Position numbers and translations under genes: made by a program
Shown: piece by piece, positions 34,312-47,648 of the stretch
Layout of the letters: every line of letters begins with the position of its first letter
How positions within the stretch are numbered: position 1 is the stretch's first letter
The notes under the pieces: generated by a model
Seen by the model: only the letters and a program-made list of their open reading frames with translations
Database searches by the model: none
Told to the model about the DNA's origin: nothing
DNA from: Paraphaeosphaeria minitans
Lineage: Eukaryota > Ascomycota > Dothideomycetes > Pleosporales > Didymosphaeriaceae
Reading direction: 5' to 3'
Assembly (NCBI GenBank): GCA_015832175.1
Contig: WJXW01000001.1
Coordinates: forward strand, 2,046,001 to 2,110,000
Length of the DNA: 64,000 nucleotides

Positions 34312-34718
34312 TGTTACGTACCAGATAACAACGTGGGACTCGGGCGCTTATAAAGGTGTGATGAAGCAACAACAGGGTTATAAATATAAGAGACGCTAAG
34401 TAACTTAGATTAGGTCACGTAATGTGCTTAGTTACTTAGCGGCACTAAGTAGTAGAGTAGGTTACGTAAAGTGCTTAGTTACTTAGTAGCACTAAGTAGC
34501 AGAGCAGCTTTAGTATATAAGAATGTAAGGATAGGCTCTTTATACTTATATTTAATCTGTTTATTAATCTATTATTTAGATTCTAGTAGACTAAATTATT
34601 AACTTATTACACTTTGTAAGATACTATTATATTAATAAGACCTTCTACCTTTTATAAGTACTCCTACCTAAGAACTAACTTTAACCCTTTAGGACTAGCT
34701 ACCCTCTTAGATTTAATA
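34312..34718 (+). repeat. A3 5' LTR (407 bp)
   Basis: It begins TGTTACGTAC and ends TTTAATA (from TTTAACA), the same length as the 3' copy. It contains a 47-bp tandem duplication at 34411-34504. Confidence 0.92.
34411..34504. repeat. 47-bp tandem duplication inside the A1/A3 LTR
   Basis: The unit starting TAGGTCACGTAATGTGCTTA repeats at 34458 with a few transitions. The unit includes the mirror/inverted motifs CTTAGTTACTTAG and GCACTAAGTAG. The same duplication is in all four A1/A3 LTRs. It probably lies in U3. Confidence 0.85.
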
Positions 34719-34755
34719 TCTTAAACACCCTTAATATAAGTACTTTACAAACTCC

Positions 34756-35166
34756 TATTAAATCCAAGAGGGTAGCTAGTCCTAAAGGGTTAAAGTTAGT
34801 TCTTAGGCAGGAGTACTTATAGAAGGTAGAAGGTCTTATTAATATAATAGTATCTTGCGAAGTGTAATAAGTTAATAATTTAGTCTACTAGAATCTAAAT
34901 AATAGATTAATAAACAGATTAAATACGAGTATAGAGAGCCTATCCTCGCGTTCCTATATACTAAGGCTGCTCTACTACTTAGTGCTACTAAGTAACTAAG
35001 CACTTTACGTAACCTACTCTACTACTTAGTGCCGCTAAGTAACTAAGCACATTACGTAACCTAATCTAAGTTACTTAGCGTCTCTTTATTACGTTTATAA
35101 CCTTATTATCACTTTATTACACCTTTATAAGCGCCTAAGTCTTACGTTATTATTTAGTACGTAATA
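34756..35166 (-). repeat. A1 3' LTR (411 bp)
   Basis: Minus orientation, starting TATTAAATCC on the plus strand and ending GTACGTAATA. The complementary polypurine tract (TTATCCCCTCCC) adjoins it at 35167-35178. Confidence 0.92.
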
Positions 35167-35174
35167 TTATCCCC

Positions 35175-35735
35175 TCCCTTCCTATTCTTTATCCTAAAGA
35201 ATTATACCTACTAACTATAATTCTATAAAGCGTTGTTACGGCCTTATCTCTACTATTAAAAACTATAGAGTAGTTATAGTGTTAAAGTGCTTCTTCTATA
35301 AGTCGCACTCCTATGTTTATAAAGTCTATATTAGCTTAGGGAAGTGTAGTAAGTGTTAGAAATAAAGCTTAAAGTGTAATATAGCTATTACTAGAAATAA
35401 GTTCTTATAGTTAATTACTAAGAAGAAGAAGTTAAAGGCGTAAATATTAGAGGCGTAAAAGGAATAGAATATAGCGTTTAAGGCCCTACGCGTAGCGTAT
35501 ATAAAAAAGGATTAGTTAGTAAAATAGTTAGCGTAGAATAAGAAGCGTACTAGTAAAGTTATTATAGTAAAGAGTGCTACTCTAGTAAAGCTAGAGTTAG
35601 AGGAGGATCTAGCTTATTCTACTTAGCCTACTAGTCTAGCTAAACTTAGCACATTTATATAGTTAGTAATAAATAACCTACCTCCTAAGTTCTAGGATAA
35701 TTCTTTAGTATTACTATCTTAGGTAAGTCTATTAA
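35175..35735 (+). pseudogene. Antisense ORF of A1: Zn2Cys6-like cluster plus charged helix
   Basis: It lies between the 3' LTR and pol of A1 but reads opposite to gag-pol. At 35288-35377 Cys codons (or TAT codons explained by TGT-to-TAT) fall at spacing C-x2-C-x6-C-x8-C-x2-C-x6-C. Four Cys are intact and two are inferred. This is the spacing of the fungal Zn(II)2Cys6 DNA-binding cluster. About 45 residues of Lys/Glu/Leu/Gln-rich, coiled-coil-like sequence follow. Stops at TAG/TAA replace probable CAG/CAA codons. The same frame occurs in A3 and a variant in A2. The function is inference; no similar gene is named from memory. Confidence 0.65.
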
Positions 35736-38472
35736 TAGAATTCTTTAATCTTTTATTAATAGTTTTCTAGGTAGTTCTCTAGTTCCTAAGTGTTTTTGCT
35801 ATGTAGGTAACCTTTTTACTTAATAAGATACACGTTGCTATGCTAATTATATTCTAGAATTCTTTTAACCTTAAATTTATTTTCTTCCTTAGTCTAGTGG
35901 TAGAAGGTAGTTTTAACTAGTATATTAGGGTCTACTAGTTCTAGTAGTAATATATAGAATACTAGATATATCTTTATATCTGGCGGTAGTTCTAACTTAT
36001 AGTTTACTAGTAATATTTGCTTAGAAATATAAAATAGTCTAACCTTAATATAATCTAGTTTCTTGTGTTTTTTCTTCTAAGTTTAAAGGTTTTTTATAAG
36101 TAGATATGCTTTATCCCCCTTCTTTAGCTAAGGTGCTATTTTTTGTTTTTAGTTTTAGTATAAAATTAATTGCTACTAAGCTTTCTTAAGATTTTCTTAG
36201 AGTTATTAGTGTATTTTCTTTATATTTTTTACTATATCTATAGCTTCTTTTGCTTTAATTATCGTAGGAAATTATTAATTAAAGAGATATAGGTGTCTTC
36301 TATAGTTTACATAGAACAGTGTATATCCTAATACTACTAATACTTTATTATTATAGGCTAACTGTGCTATAAGTAGTAATAAAACCTAGTTATTCTTCTA
36401 ACTGTTACAGTAGATGCGTAGGTACGTTTCTATAGTTTAGTTTATACGTTCTGTCTATTTGTCTATTTATAGATAGTAAGCTATTAATAGTTTTTGTTTT
36501 GTTCTAAGTAGTGCCATAAGTGTTATCTAATAATTTAACGTAAAGAGCTTGTCTCTATTACTAATAATTATTTTTAGAATTCTATGGTGTCTAATTAGTC
36601 TATCTAGGATAAGAAAAGCGAGTTCCTTTACTATTATTCTTTTAAGACATAGAATAAGCTTAATATATTTAGTTAGTTAGTAGACTATTACTAGTATGCT
36701 GTCGTATTTAATTCCTGTTATTAGATCTTTAGAGTTTAGAATTCCTGTAACAAAATCTATAGTAATGTTTTCCTATAGTGCTGTTAGTATTCTAATTACT
36801 TATATCTCTCTATATTTAAGATATATACTGTGTTTATTTCTCTAGCATTCTGCACATTTATAGATATAAGTTATTATAGCTTCTTTAATTCCTTTAAAGG
36901 TGTAATTCCTTTAGATAAGTTCTATTGTTTTTATAATGCCTAGGTGTCTGTACATAGGGTTATCGTAGTATTGTCGGATAATCTTAGTCTATAGATGTTC
37001 TAGAACTTCTTAGTTAATTACTAAAAGTTAATTTAGTTCTACTGTTAGCTCTAGAGATCTATCTTTAGCTTTGCGAAGAATTACGGAGAAGGTTTTTACC
37101 TTTTCTCCTACTAGATTACTTTGTTAGCTAAGAGCGTCTGCTCTACTATTTTCTTTTCTAGCTATATAGATGATTTTAAACTTATATTATCTAGTAGTTT
37201 ATAACTATCTTTGTTATTATAGCGTAAGTTCTTTTGTTGTCGTGAACCTTAGAAGGTTCTTATAATCTATATAGATTTCTAGCGTTAAGTAACTAAGTGC
37301 GTAGATCCTCTAGTACTTTAAGGCTTTAATAATAGCGTAGAGTTCTTTATTATATACGTTGTATTGTGTTTTGGCGTTATTAAATTTGTATAAGTAATAG
37401 GTAATTAGGTGCTATTTACTATTATATTCTTATTTAGTATAGGCGCCTAGCGTAAGATCGCTAGCGTCTGTTTTAAAGCGCAGTGGTTTATTACTTCTAA
37501 AATAAATAAGGATAGGTTTTATAATATATGCTGTCTTAAAGAGTTAGAATAATATTCTACACTTATTTATCTATTTAAAAGGTACGTCCTTCTTTATAAG
37601 ATTTATTAGAGGTATTGTGACCTTTACGTAATCTTAGATAAATTATTAATTAAATCTACAGAATCCTAAGAATTCTTAAATATTCTTAGCTATCTTTAGT
37701 ATTAGCTAGTTCTTAATGCATTTAACTTTACTTAGTGCTATCTTAATTCCTTCTATAGTAATAATGTGTCCTAGGAATTTAAGTTATTTAATGTTAAACT
37801 TATATTTCTTAAGTTTAATGTAAAGGTATACTTTGTCTAGTGCTTCTAGTACTATCTGTATGTGCTTAGTGTAGTCTAATTTATTTTTAGAAAAGACGAG
37901 GATATCGTCTATATACGCGATAACAAATATGTCTAGATATTCGCGGAGTACGTTGTTAATAAGTGCTATAAAAGCTACTAGTGCATTTGTAAGTCTAAAT
38001 AGTATAACCTTATACTTAAATAGTCTGTAGCGTAATTAAAACGCTATTTTCTATTCTTTACCTTTCTTAATTTGTATAAGGTAGTAACTGTCTCTTAAAT
38101 CTATTATTATAAATATCTTAGCTTAAGATAGTTAATCTTATAACTCTATAATATTTAGTAGTAAATATTAGTTCTTTATTATTATATTATTAAGTTGTTA
38201 ATAGTTAACGCATAGTCTGTCTAATCTATCCTTTTTCTTAACAAATATAAAAGGGCTTACTACTAGTAACTTTAATAGTTATATATATCCTTTCTTAAGG
38301 TTTATCTTAATAAAATCACGTTCTTTAAGGAGTTCTTCTCCTATCTTACTATATAGTAGTCTAAAGGGTGGCGTCTTCCCTTCTTCTAGGTCTATTATAA
38401 GATCCTAGGGTTAATATTTAGGTAGGTTTACTTTTCCTTCCTTTTCTGTAAATATATATGTCTATTTCCCAT

Positions 38473-38928
38473 TGTTAAATGCAAGAGGGTAGCTAGTCCT
38501 AAAGGGTTAAGGTTAGTTCTTAGGCAGGAGTACTTATAGAAGGTGGAAGGTCTTATTAATATAATAGTATTTTATAAAGTGTAATAAGTTAACAATTTAG
38601 TCTACTAGAATCTAAATAATAGATTAATAAACAGATTAAATACAAGTATAAGAAGCTTATTCTCGCGTTCCTATATACTAAGTAGTCCTACACATCCCAG
38701 AATCCTATATATCCTAGAGTCCTATATGTCCTAGAGTCCTATATGTCCTAGAGTCCCATGCGGGCGAGTCCCACGCGTCCTAGAGTTCCTGTATAGGCGA
38801 GGCCTATGCAGTCCTTAGGACCCTTAAAACCTATAACCTGTTACCTAACTACCTAGTTAGCTAACTCTAGAGGACTAGTAGTCTAATAAGCTTATGCCCC
38901 GCTATTTGTGCACAGCTAGATCCTAATA
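38473..38928 (-). repeat. A2 3' LTR (456 bp)
   Basis: The first ~220 bp on the plus strand match A1/A3 LTRs; the rest is unrelated. It includes tandem CCTAGAGTCCTATATGT units at about 38710-38760. Confidence 0.9.
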
Positions 38929-38934
38929 TTATCC

Positions 38935-39530
38935 TCCCCCTCTAAGCTTAATATCCTTATAAGTTAACTACCTATAAAGTTATTATCTTGTTCTATTTAA
39001 TATTGCCACAGTTAAGCTAATTATTTTAAGAAAGACTACGTTTTTATAATAGTTGCTTATTTATACTACGCTAAAAAGAAATATACTTATTATTTTTTTT
39101 TTATACTTTTAGTGTACTAACTGTGTTAGATAGAGAAACTAGAAGTGTAAGCCTAAAGAAATCTCTTTACTAGATTATTTAAAAATAGATGCTAAAATAG
39201 AGAAGTTAGAAAAGTTAGAGGCTAAAGAGGAGGCAAAGCTCTATATTAAGAAAGAGCTAGCTAAAGTAGCTCTCCTTCGCGCCTATTAGGCGTAAAAAAA
39301 GATAGCGCGCTTACGCAATTAGTAAAAGAAATTATATTAGAAGAAATAAGAATTATTTAATTATAGTATAAGTACTATAGATAAGTTAGAAGTGCTTAAG
39401 GCGTAGAAGGAGTTAGTATAAGCTACTATATTAATAAATCCTAACGCGCTGTTAGGCGCTAAGGTAATTAACTAGTCTGTTTTATAGGCTAGCCCCTATA
39501 CTAGTAGTAATTCCTAGGTGCGTCTTAGTT
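38935..39530 (+). pseudogene. Antisense ORF of A2: variant Cys-cluster plus coiled coil
   Basis: Same position and polarity as the A1 antisense frame but different sequence. The second half of the cluster is intact as C-x2-C-x7-C (39113-39148). A first half C-x2-C-x6-C can be read at 39058-39090 only as Tyr codons, in a frame shifted by one base across a run of ten T. A long Lys/Glu/Leu-rich helix follows (about 39160-39420). Confidence 0.6.
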
Positions 39531-39534
39531 ATTT

Positions 39535-42500
39535 CTAGTAGAATTCTTTAATCTTTTGCTAACAGTTTCCTAGATTATTCTTTAGTTCCTAGGTGTTTTC
39601 GCTATATAGGTAACCTTTCCACTTAATAAAGTACGTGTTGTTGTACTAATTATATTCTAGAATTCTTTTAACCTTAAATTTATTTTCTTCCTTAGTCTAG
39701 TGGTAGAAGGTGGTTTTAACTAGTGTATTAGGGTCTACTAGTTCTAGTAGTAATATGTGAAATACTAGGTGTATCTTTGCATCTGGCGGTAGTTCTAACT
39801 TATAGTTTACTAGTAATATTTGCTTAGAAATATAAAATAGTCTAACTTTAATATAATCTAGTTTCTTATATTTCTTTTTCTAAGTTTAAAGGTTCTTTGT
39901 AAGCAGATATACTTTATCCCCTTTCTTTAGCTAAGGTGCTATTTTTTGTTTTTAGTTTTAGTATAAAATTAATTGCTGCTAAGCTTTCTTAAGATTCTTT
40001 TAGAGTTATTAGTGTATTTTCTTTATATTTTCTACTATATCTATAGCTTCTTTTGCTTTAATTGTTATAGGAAATTATTAATTAAAGAGATGTGGGTGTC
40101 TTTTATAGTTTATATAGAACAGTGTATATCCTAATACTGCTAATACTTTGTTATTATAGGCTAACTGTGCCATAGGTAGTAATAAAACCTAGTTATTCTT
40201 CTAACTATTATAGTAGATGCGTAGGTACGTTTCCATAGTTTGGTTCGTACGTTCTATCTGTCTATCTGTTTGTAGATAGTAAGCTGTTAATAGCTTTTAT
40301 TTTGTTCTAAGTAGGGCTATAAGCGTTGTCTAATAATTTAATGTAAAAAGCTTGTCTCTATTACTAATAATTATTTTTAGGATTCTATAATATCTAATTA
40401 GTTAGTCTAGGATAAGAAAAGTGAGTTCCTTTACTGTTATTCTTTTAAGATATAGAATAAGCTTAACATACTTAGTTAGTTAGTAGACTACTACTAGTAT
40501 GCTATTATATTTAATTCCTGTTGTTAGATCCTTAGAGTTTAGAATTTCTGTAATAAAATCTATAGTAATATCTTTCTATAGTGCTGTTGGTATTCTAATT
40601 GCTTATATCTCTCTATATTTAAAATATGTGCTATATTTATTTCTCTAGTATTCTATATATTTATAGATGTAAGTTATTACAGCTTCTTTAATTTCTTTAA
40701 AGGTGTAATTCCTTTAGATAAGTTCTATTGTCTTTGTAATGTCTAGGTGTCTGTACATAGGGTTATTATAGTATTATTAGATAATCTTGGTCTATAGATG
40801 TTCTAGAACTTCTTAGTTAATTACTAAAAGTTAATTTAGTTCTACTATTAGCTCTAGAGATCTATCTTTGGCTTTACAAAGAATTGCAGAGAAGGTTTTT
40901 ACCTTTTCTCTTACTAGATTACTTTGTTAGCTAAGAGTGTCTGCTCTGCTATTTTCTTTCCTAGCTATATAGATGATTTTAAACTTATACTACCTAGTAG
41001 TTTATAACTATCTTTGTTGTTATGGCGTAAGTTCTTTTGTTGTTGTGAACCTTAGAAGGTTCTTATAATCTATATAGATTTCTAGCGTTAAGTAACTAAG
41101 TGTATAAATCCTCTAGTGCTTTAAGGCTTTAATAATAGCGTAGAGTTTTTTATTATATACGTTGTATTGTGTTTCAGCGTTATTAAATTTGTATAAGTAA
41201 TAGGCAATTAGGTGCTATTTACTATTATATTCTTATTTAGCGTAGGCGCCTAGCGTAAGATTGCTAGCGTCTGTTTTAAAGCGTAATAGTTTATTACTTC
41301 TAAAATAAATAAGGATAGGTTCTATAATATATACTATTTTAAGGAGTTAGAATAACATTCTGCACTTATCTATCTATTTAAAGGGTACGTCCTTCTTTAT
41401 AAGATTTATTAAAGGTATTGTAACCTTTACGTAATTTTAGATGAATTGTTAATTAAATCTATAGAATCCTAAGAATTTTTAAATATTCTTAGCTATCTTT
41501 AGTATTAGCTAGTTCTTAATGTATTTAACTTTACTTAGTGCTATCTTAATTCCTTCTATAGTAATAATGTGTCCTAGGAATTTAAGTTATTTAACGTTAA
41601 ACTTATATTTCTTAAGTTTAATACGAAGGCATGCTTTGTCTAGTGCTTCTAGTACTATTTGTATATACTTAGTATAGTCTAATTTGTTTTTAGAAAAGAC
41701 AAGGATATTATCTATATACGTAATAATAAATATGTCTAGATGTTTACAGAGTACGTTGTTAATAAGTGCTATAAAAGCTGCTAGTGTATTTGTAAGTTTA
41801 AATAGTATAACTTTGTACTTAAATAGTCTATAGCGTAATTAAAACGCTATTTTCTATTCTTTACCTTTTTTAATTTGTATAAGGTGGTAACTGTCTCTTA
41901 GATCTATTATTGTGAATATCTTAGCTTAAGATAGTTAATCTTATAACTCTATAATATTTAGTAGTAGATATTAGTTCTTTATTATTATATTATTAAGTTG
42001 TTAGTAGTTAACGCATAGTCTGTCTAATCCATCCTTTTTCTTAATAAACATAAAAGGGCTTACTGCTAGTAACTTTAATAGTTATATATATTCTTTCTTA
42101 AAGTTTGTTTTAATAAAATTACGTTCTTTAAGGAGTTCTTCTTCTATCTTACTATATAGTGGTTTAAAGGGTAGCGTCTTCCCTTCTTCTAGGTCTATTG
42201 TAAGATCCTAGGGTTAATATTCTAGTAGGTTTACTTTTCCTTCCTTTTCTGTAAATATATGTGTCTATTTCCTATACTCTCTTAGTAAGGTGAGGGGTGC
42301 GCTATTGTCCTCCTTCTTATGCTTTTTAACCTAGTGGTTCCTGCCAGCGTCTGCTAAGGTGTACTTCTGTTTTTTAACTATTTATCGCGGTATTATGTTA
42401 TTAATAACTTCCTTATCTACTATTATTTTTAGTTAATGCGTAGGCTTTACTTATAATATATAATTATAGCGTTTAAATAATATTTTCTTCGTACCCTAGT

Positions 42501-44725
42501 TAATTTGTAGGTTATGTATTATTAACTAAGGTAATCCTAAGACTAACTCATGCTTAGATTCTAGTAAGACATCTAAGGTAAGTTCCTCTCTATGTCCTTA
42601 GACTATTATTGTGGTAGTAACCTCCTAGTATATTTAAGGTGTCTTAGGCATTAGGGATCTATTTACGACATAAATAATATAGAGTACTTCTTTCTCTAAT
42701 ATTATAAGTCCTACTTATTTTACTATCTAATAAGATATAAAGTTCTTTTCTACTCCTAAGTCTATAAGAGCTTAAGCCTATATTCCTTTAAGCTATACTA
42801 GTAGCTTAACTAATACTATGCTTACTATAGCATTTAATTTAATAAAGGCGTTTTCTTATCTAAGTTTAGGCCTAAAAAAGACATCTGTCTATATAAGTTA
42901 TAGTTAAGTTCTAGTGCCTAGTATGCGTTTCTAAGTATCCGCTTCTATTATTATTCTTAAGTACATAGCTTATATAGATTGTCTTCTTCTTCTTTCTATA
43001 AGGATATTCTTCTGTTTTTCCTCCTGCAGTCTTTACTATTCCTATATACTAGTTAAATTAGTAGTTCTATTATTACTTCTTACGTAGGGTAGTTTATAAA
43101 GCTATCTAAATGTTTAGCTATATAGTAGTATTCACAGTCTTAGTTTAGACACGTATACTAGTACAGTTACATATAGTCTCTATTAATAAGTATATTATAG
43201 CATTTATTACCCTTTAGCGTAAAGTAAGGAAAGTATTTTACTTATTATTTATTCTAGAGGTGTTTATCGTAAGCTGCGATAGGGTAGTCTGTCCATATCT
43301 ATCTATAGCGCAATTTCTTTCTAGGTTATTTCTTATTCTCCTCTTTCTCTGCCTTATATTATACGCATGTTGGTTCTTCGCAATATATCTACATATAGAA
43401 TTAGTATATAGGATTTTAGTGGTCTAGATAGTACTTTAGTACGTAGTCTAACTTCTTATTATTATAGGGTTGTATTCCTTTTAGTGCCTAGTAGGGTTCT
43501 ATGTAGTTCTAAACATTTAGTTTATACTTAGGTAACATAGGGTTATCTTCTTCCTGCCTACTTTATAGGTAAGGAGTAGGAGATTTTAGTATTTCTTCTA
43601 CGTTTTCTATATTATAGTATACGTTAGAGTTGTCTTCTAGATTTTTATATAGTTGTAAGTTAGGTAAATCTAATTGCTTACTTTACTCTAGTGTAACGTG
43701 TTAGTAACTAAATAGCGTTATAATAACTTCCTATTTCTTATTAGGTTCTTAGTCCTTAATAGTTAGTATATTTAACTTAGTTTAATAGACTTTGTTCTTT
43801 AATCTATAGTTCCTAGCTATGTAGCCTAGTTTACTACATGTAAAGCATTTATAGGTCTTAGTTATTAGCTGTTAACTTCTATTAGAGACGCGTTTGTTAG
43901 GCTGCTTAAGGCCTATTCTTCCTCCTTTTCTTTTACCTAAGTAGTTAAACTAGACATCTTCTATTAGTTTATATCTCTAGTAGTTCCTTAGCTATTACTT
44001 TTAAATAATTCTAACAGGGTTCTTATAAACCACTTTTACTAGTTGTCTAAAGCTTATTACCCTAGGGTTTTAGTAGAGCTCCTATTGCAGTAAAAACCAC
44101 TCTCTATTAATTCTAATAGTTTCTTTGTACAGTTCTTTAAGGTTAGTAATTTATACACTACTACCTAAGAGTTCCTTACATAGTTTCTATTTAAGTCTTT
44201 GTTTATACATATTCTAAAGAGATTTATTGTCCTAGTTAAGTTACACAGCGTATCTATAAAACTTAGCTATATACTTAGCTACTAATTATTTCTAAGTTAT
44301 AGTCTAAATCTTTGCTTTTATAATAGAGTCCTTATTAGTAATCCTAAAGAGTTGCTTAAGGCATTTCTTAAAGTTATTATAATTTTTAATAATATTAACT
44401 ATATTAGTATGCTTATTTGCGTAATTATTGTTATTATTATTGTGGTCTATTCCTAGGTACTTTTTAAGGTAGGGATAGATCTATAATTCTATATCTCTTT
44501 GCATATATATTGCTGCGAAGATAACCTTCTTTTTGTCTTTAAGAAGTTTATCTAAGTTAAAGAAGTAGAGGTCTAACTAGAGAATCTAAACGTTAGTTTA
44601 AGATTATTTGCTAAAGTAGAGATTAGGTTTATGCGCCTTACTACTATCCTTTATAGGAATAATCTTAGCGGCACCTAAAGCTGTAAAAAAGGTAGGAGTT
44701 TATAAAGTACTTATATTAAGGGTGT
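39535..44725 (-). pseudogene. A2 gag-pol pseudogene
   Basis: A contiguous but stop-riddled gag-pol on the minus strand. The zinc knuckle is at about 43826-43857, protease near 42750-42780, reverse transcriptase motif at 41707-41718, and chromodomain at about 39540-39670. It is collinear with A1 and A3 across gag and pol. Confidence 0.87.
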
Positions 44726-44731
44726 TTAAGA

Positions 44732-45187
44732 TGTTAAATCTAAGAGGGTAGCTAGTCCTAAAGGGTTAAAGTTAGTTCTTAGGCAGGAGTACTTACAGAA
44801 AGTGAAAAGTCTTATTAATATAATAGTATTTTACGAAGTGTAATAAGTTAATAATTTAGTCTACTAGAATCTAAATAATAGATTAATAAACAGATTAAAT
44901 ATAAGTATAAGAAGCTTATTCTCACGTTCCTATATACTAAGTAGTCCTACATATCCCAGAATCCTATATGTCCTAGAGTCCTATATGTCCTAGAGTCCTA
45001 TATATTCCAGAGTCCTGTGTAGGCGAGTCCTACGCGTCCTAGAGTTCCTATATAGGCGAGGCCTGTGCGGTCCTTAAAACCCTTAGGACCTATAACCTAT
45101 TACCTAACTGCCTAGTTAGCTAACTCTAGAGGACTAGTAGTCTAATAAGCTTGTGCCCCGCTGTTCGCGCACGGCTGGATCCTAACA
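44732..45187 (-). repeat. A2 5' LTR (456 bp)
   Basis: Same length and layout as the 3' copy. It begins TGTTAAATCT and ends GGATCCTAACA on the plus strand. Confidence 0.92.
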
Positions 45188-47648
45188 CCTATACTCTCTT
45201 AGTAAAGTAAGGGGTGTACTATTATCCTCCTTCTTACGCTTCTTAACCTAGTGGTTCCTACTAGCGTCTACTAAGGTGTACTTCTATTTTTTAACTATCT
45301 ATTATAGTATTATATTATTAATAACTCCCTTATCTACTATTATTTTTAGTTAATACGTAGGCTTTACTTATAATATATAATTACAGCGTTTAAATAATAT
45401 TTTCTTTATACCCTAGTTAATCTATAGATTGTGTATTATTAACTAAGGTAATCCTAAAACTAACTTATACTTAGATCCTAGTAAGATATCTAAGGTAAGT
45501 TCCTCTCTATGTTCTTAGACTGTTATTATAGTAGTAACCTTTTAGTATATTTAAGGTGTCTTAGGCATTAGGGATCTATTCGCGATATAGATAATATAGG
45601 GTACTTCTTTCTTTAATATTATAAGTCCTACTTATCTTACTATCTAATAAGATATAAAATTCCTTTCTACTCCTAAGTCTATAAGAGCTTAAGCCTATAT
45701 TCCTTTAAGCTATACTAGTAGCTTAACTAATACTATGCTTACTATAGTATTTAATTTAATAAAGGTGTTTTCTTATCTAAGTTTAGGCCTAAAAAAGATA
45801 TCTGTTTATATAGGTTGTAGTTAAGTTCTAGTGCCTAGTATGCGTTTCTAAGTATCTACTTCTATTATTATTCTTAAGTATATAGCTTGTGTAGATTGTT
45901 TTCTTCTTCTTCCTATAAGAATATTTTTCTGTTTTTCCTCCTACAGTCTTTACTATTCCTATGTACTAGTTAAATTAGTAGCTCTGTTATTACTTCTTAC
46001 GTAGGGTAGTTTGTAAAGCTATCTAAATATTTAGCTATATAGTAGTATTTGCATTCTTAGTTTAGATATGTGTACTAGTATAGTTATATGTAGTCTCTAT
46101 TAATAAGTATATTACAGCATTTATTGCCCTTTAGCGTAAAGTAAGGAAAGTATTTTATTTATTATTTATCCTAGAGGTGTTTGTTATAAGCTATAATAGG
46201 GTAGTCTATCTATATCTATCTACAGCGCAGTTTCCTTTTAGGTTATTTCTTATTCTCCTCTTTCTCTACTTTGTGTTATACGTATATTAGTTCTTCGCAA
46301 TGTGTCTATATACAGAATTAGTGTGTAGGATTTTAGTAGTCTAGATAGTACTTTAGTACGTAGTCTAACTTCTTATTTTTATAGGGTTGTATTCCTTTTA
46401 GTGCCTAGTAGGGTTCTATGTAGTTCTAAACATTTAGTTTATACTTAGGTAACATAGGGTTATCTTCTTCCTGCCTACTTTATAGGTAAGGAGTAGGAGA
46501 TTTTAGTATTTCTTCTACGTTTTCTATATTATAGTATACGTTAGAGTTGTCTTCTAGATTTTTATATAGTTGTAAGTTAGGTAAATCTAATTGCTTACTT
46601 TACTCTAGTGTAACGTGTTAGTAACTAAATAGCGTTATAATAACTTCCTATTTCTTATTAGGTTCTTAGTCCTTAATAGTTAGTATATTTAACTTAGTTT
46701 AATAGACTTTGTTCTTTAATCTATAGTTCCTAGCTATGTAGCCTAGTTTACTACATGTAAAGCATTTATAGGTCTTAGTTATTAGCTGTTAACTTCTATT
46801 AGAGACGCGTTTATTAGGCTACTTAGGGCCTATCCTTCCTCCTTTTCCTTTACCTAAGTAGTTAAACTAGATATTTTCTATTAGTTTATATTTCTAGTAG
46901 TTCCTTAGCTATTGCTTTTAGATAATTCTAATAGAGTTCTTATAAACTACTTTTACTAGTTGTCTAAAGCTTATCGCCCTAGGATTTTAGTAGAGCTCCT
47001 ATTATAATAAAAACCACTCTCTATTAATCCTAATAGTTTCTTTGTATAGTTCTTTAAGATTAGCGATTTGTGCACTACTATATAAGAGTTCCTTACGTAG
47101 TTTCTATTTAAGTCCTTATTTATACATATCCTAGAGAGATTTATTGTCCTAGTTAAGTTATACAGCGTACCTACAAAACTTAGCTATATACTTAGCTACT
47201 AATTACTTCTAAGTTATAGTCTAAATCTTTACTTTTGTAATAGAGTCCTTATTAGCAATCCTAAAGAGTTATTTAAGGTATTTCTTAAAGTTATTATAAT
47301 CTTTAATAATATTAACTATATTAGCGTGCTTATTTGCGTAATTATTATTATTATTGTTGTGGTCTATTCCTAGGTATTTTTTAAGGTAGAGATAGAATTA
47401 TAATCCTGTATCTCCTCGCATATATATTACTGCGAAAATAACCTTCTTTTTATTTTTAAGGGGTTTGTCTAAGTTAAAGAAGTAGAGGTCTAACTAGAGA
47501 ATCTAGACGTTAGTTTAAAATTGTTTACTAAAGTAGAGATTAGGTTTATACGCCTTACTGCTATCTTTTATAGGAGTAATCTTAGCGGCATCTAAAGCTG
47601 TAGAAGAGGTAGGAGTTTATAAAGTACTTATATTAAGGGTGTTTAAGA

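Larger units (their letters stand above)
38473..45187 (-). mobile_element. A2: Ty3/Gypsy chromovirus inserted in A1 (minus orientation), variant LTR
   Basis: LTRs of 456 bp (38473-38928 and 44732-45187) bound 6,715 bp. The target duplication is CCCAT (38468-38472) and CCTAT (45188-45192); the one difference is a C-to-T change. Comparison with A2's own uninterrupted copy of the same site (near 42272) confirms the junction. Interior from right to left: gag with zinc knuckle, protease, reverse transcriptase (motif read as Y-I-D-N at 41707-41718), RNase H, integrase and chromodomain, then a 3' region unlike that of A1 and A3. It must be younger than A1, yet is also heavily RIP-mutated. Confidence 0.93.
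35740..47640 (-). pseudogene. A1 gag-pol pseudogene (interrupted by A2)
   Basis: Read on the minus strand, gag and the zinc knuckle lie near 46741-46775 and the protease core near 45668-45690. The frame is cut by A2, then resumes at 38467 with reverse transcriptase (Y-I-D-D intact at 37904-37915), RNase H near 37440-37470, integrase about 36600-37000 and chromodomain at about 35745-35880. Stops are frequent and mostly TAA/TAG. Confidence 0.87.

Noticed and set aside
35167..38467. Independent host genes inside the AT-rich block
   Set aside because: All coding signals there can be placed in gag, pol or the antisense frame of the nested elements; nothing host-like remains.
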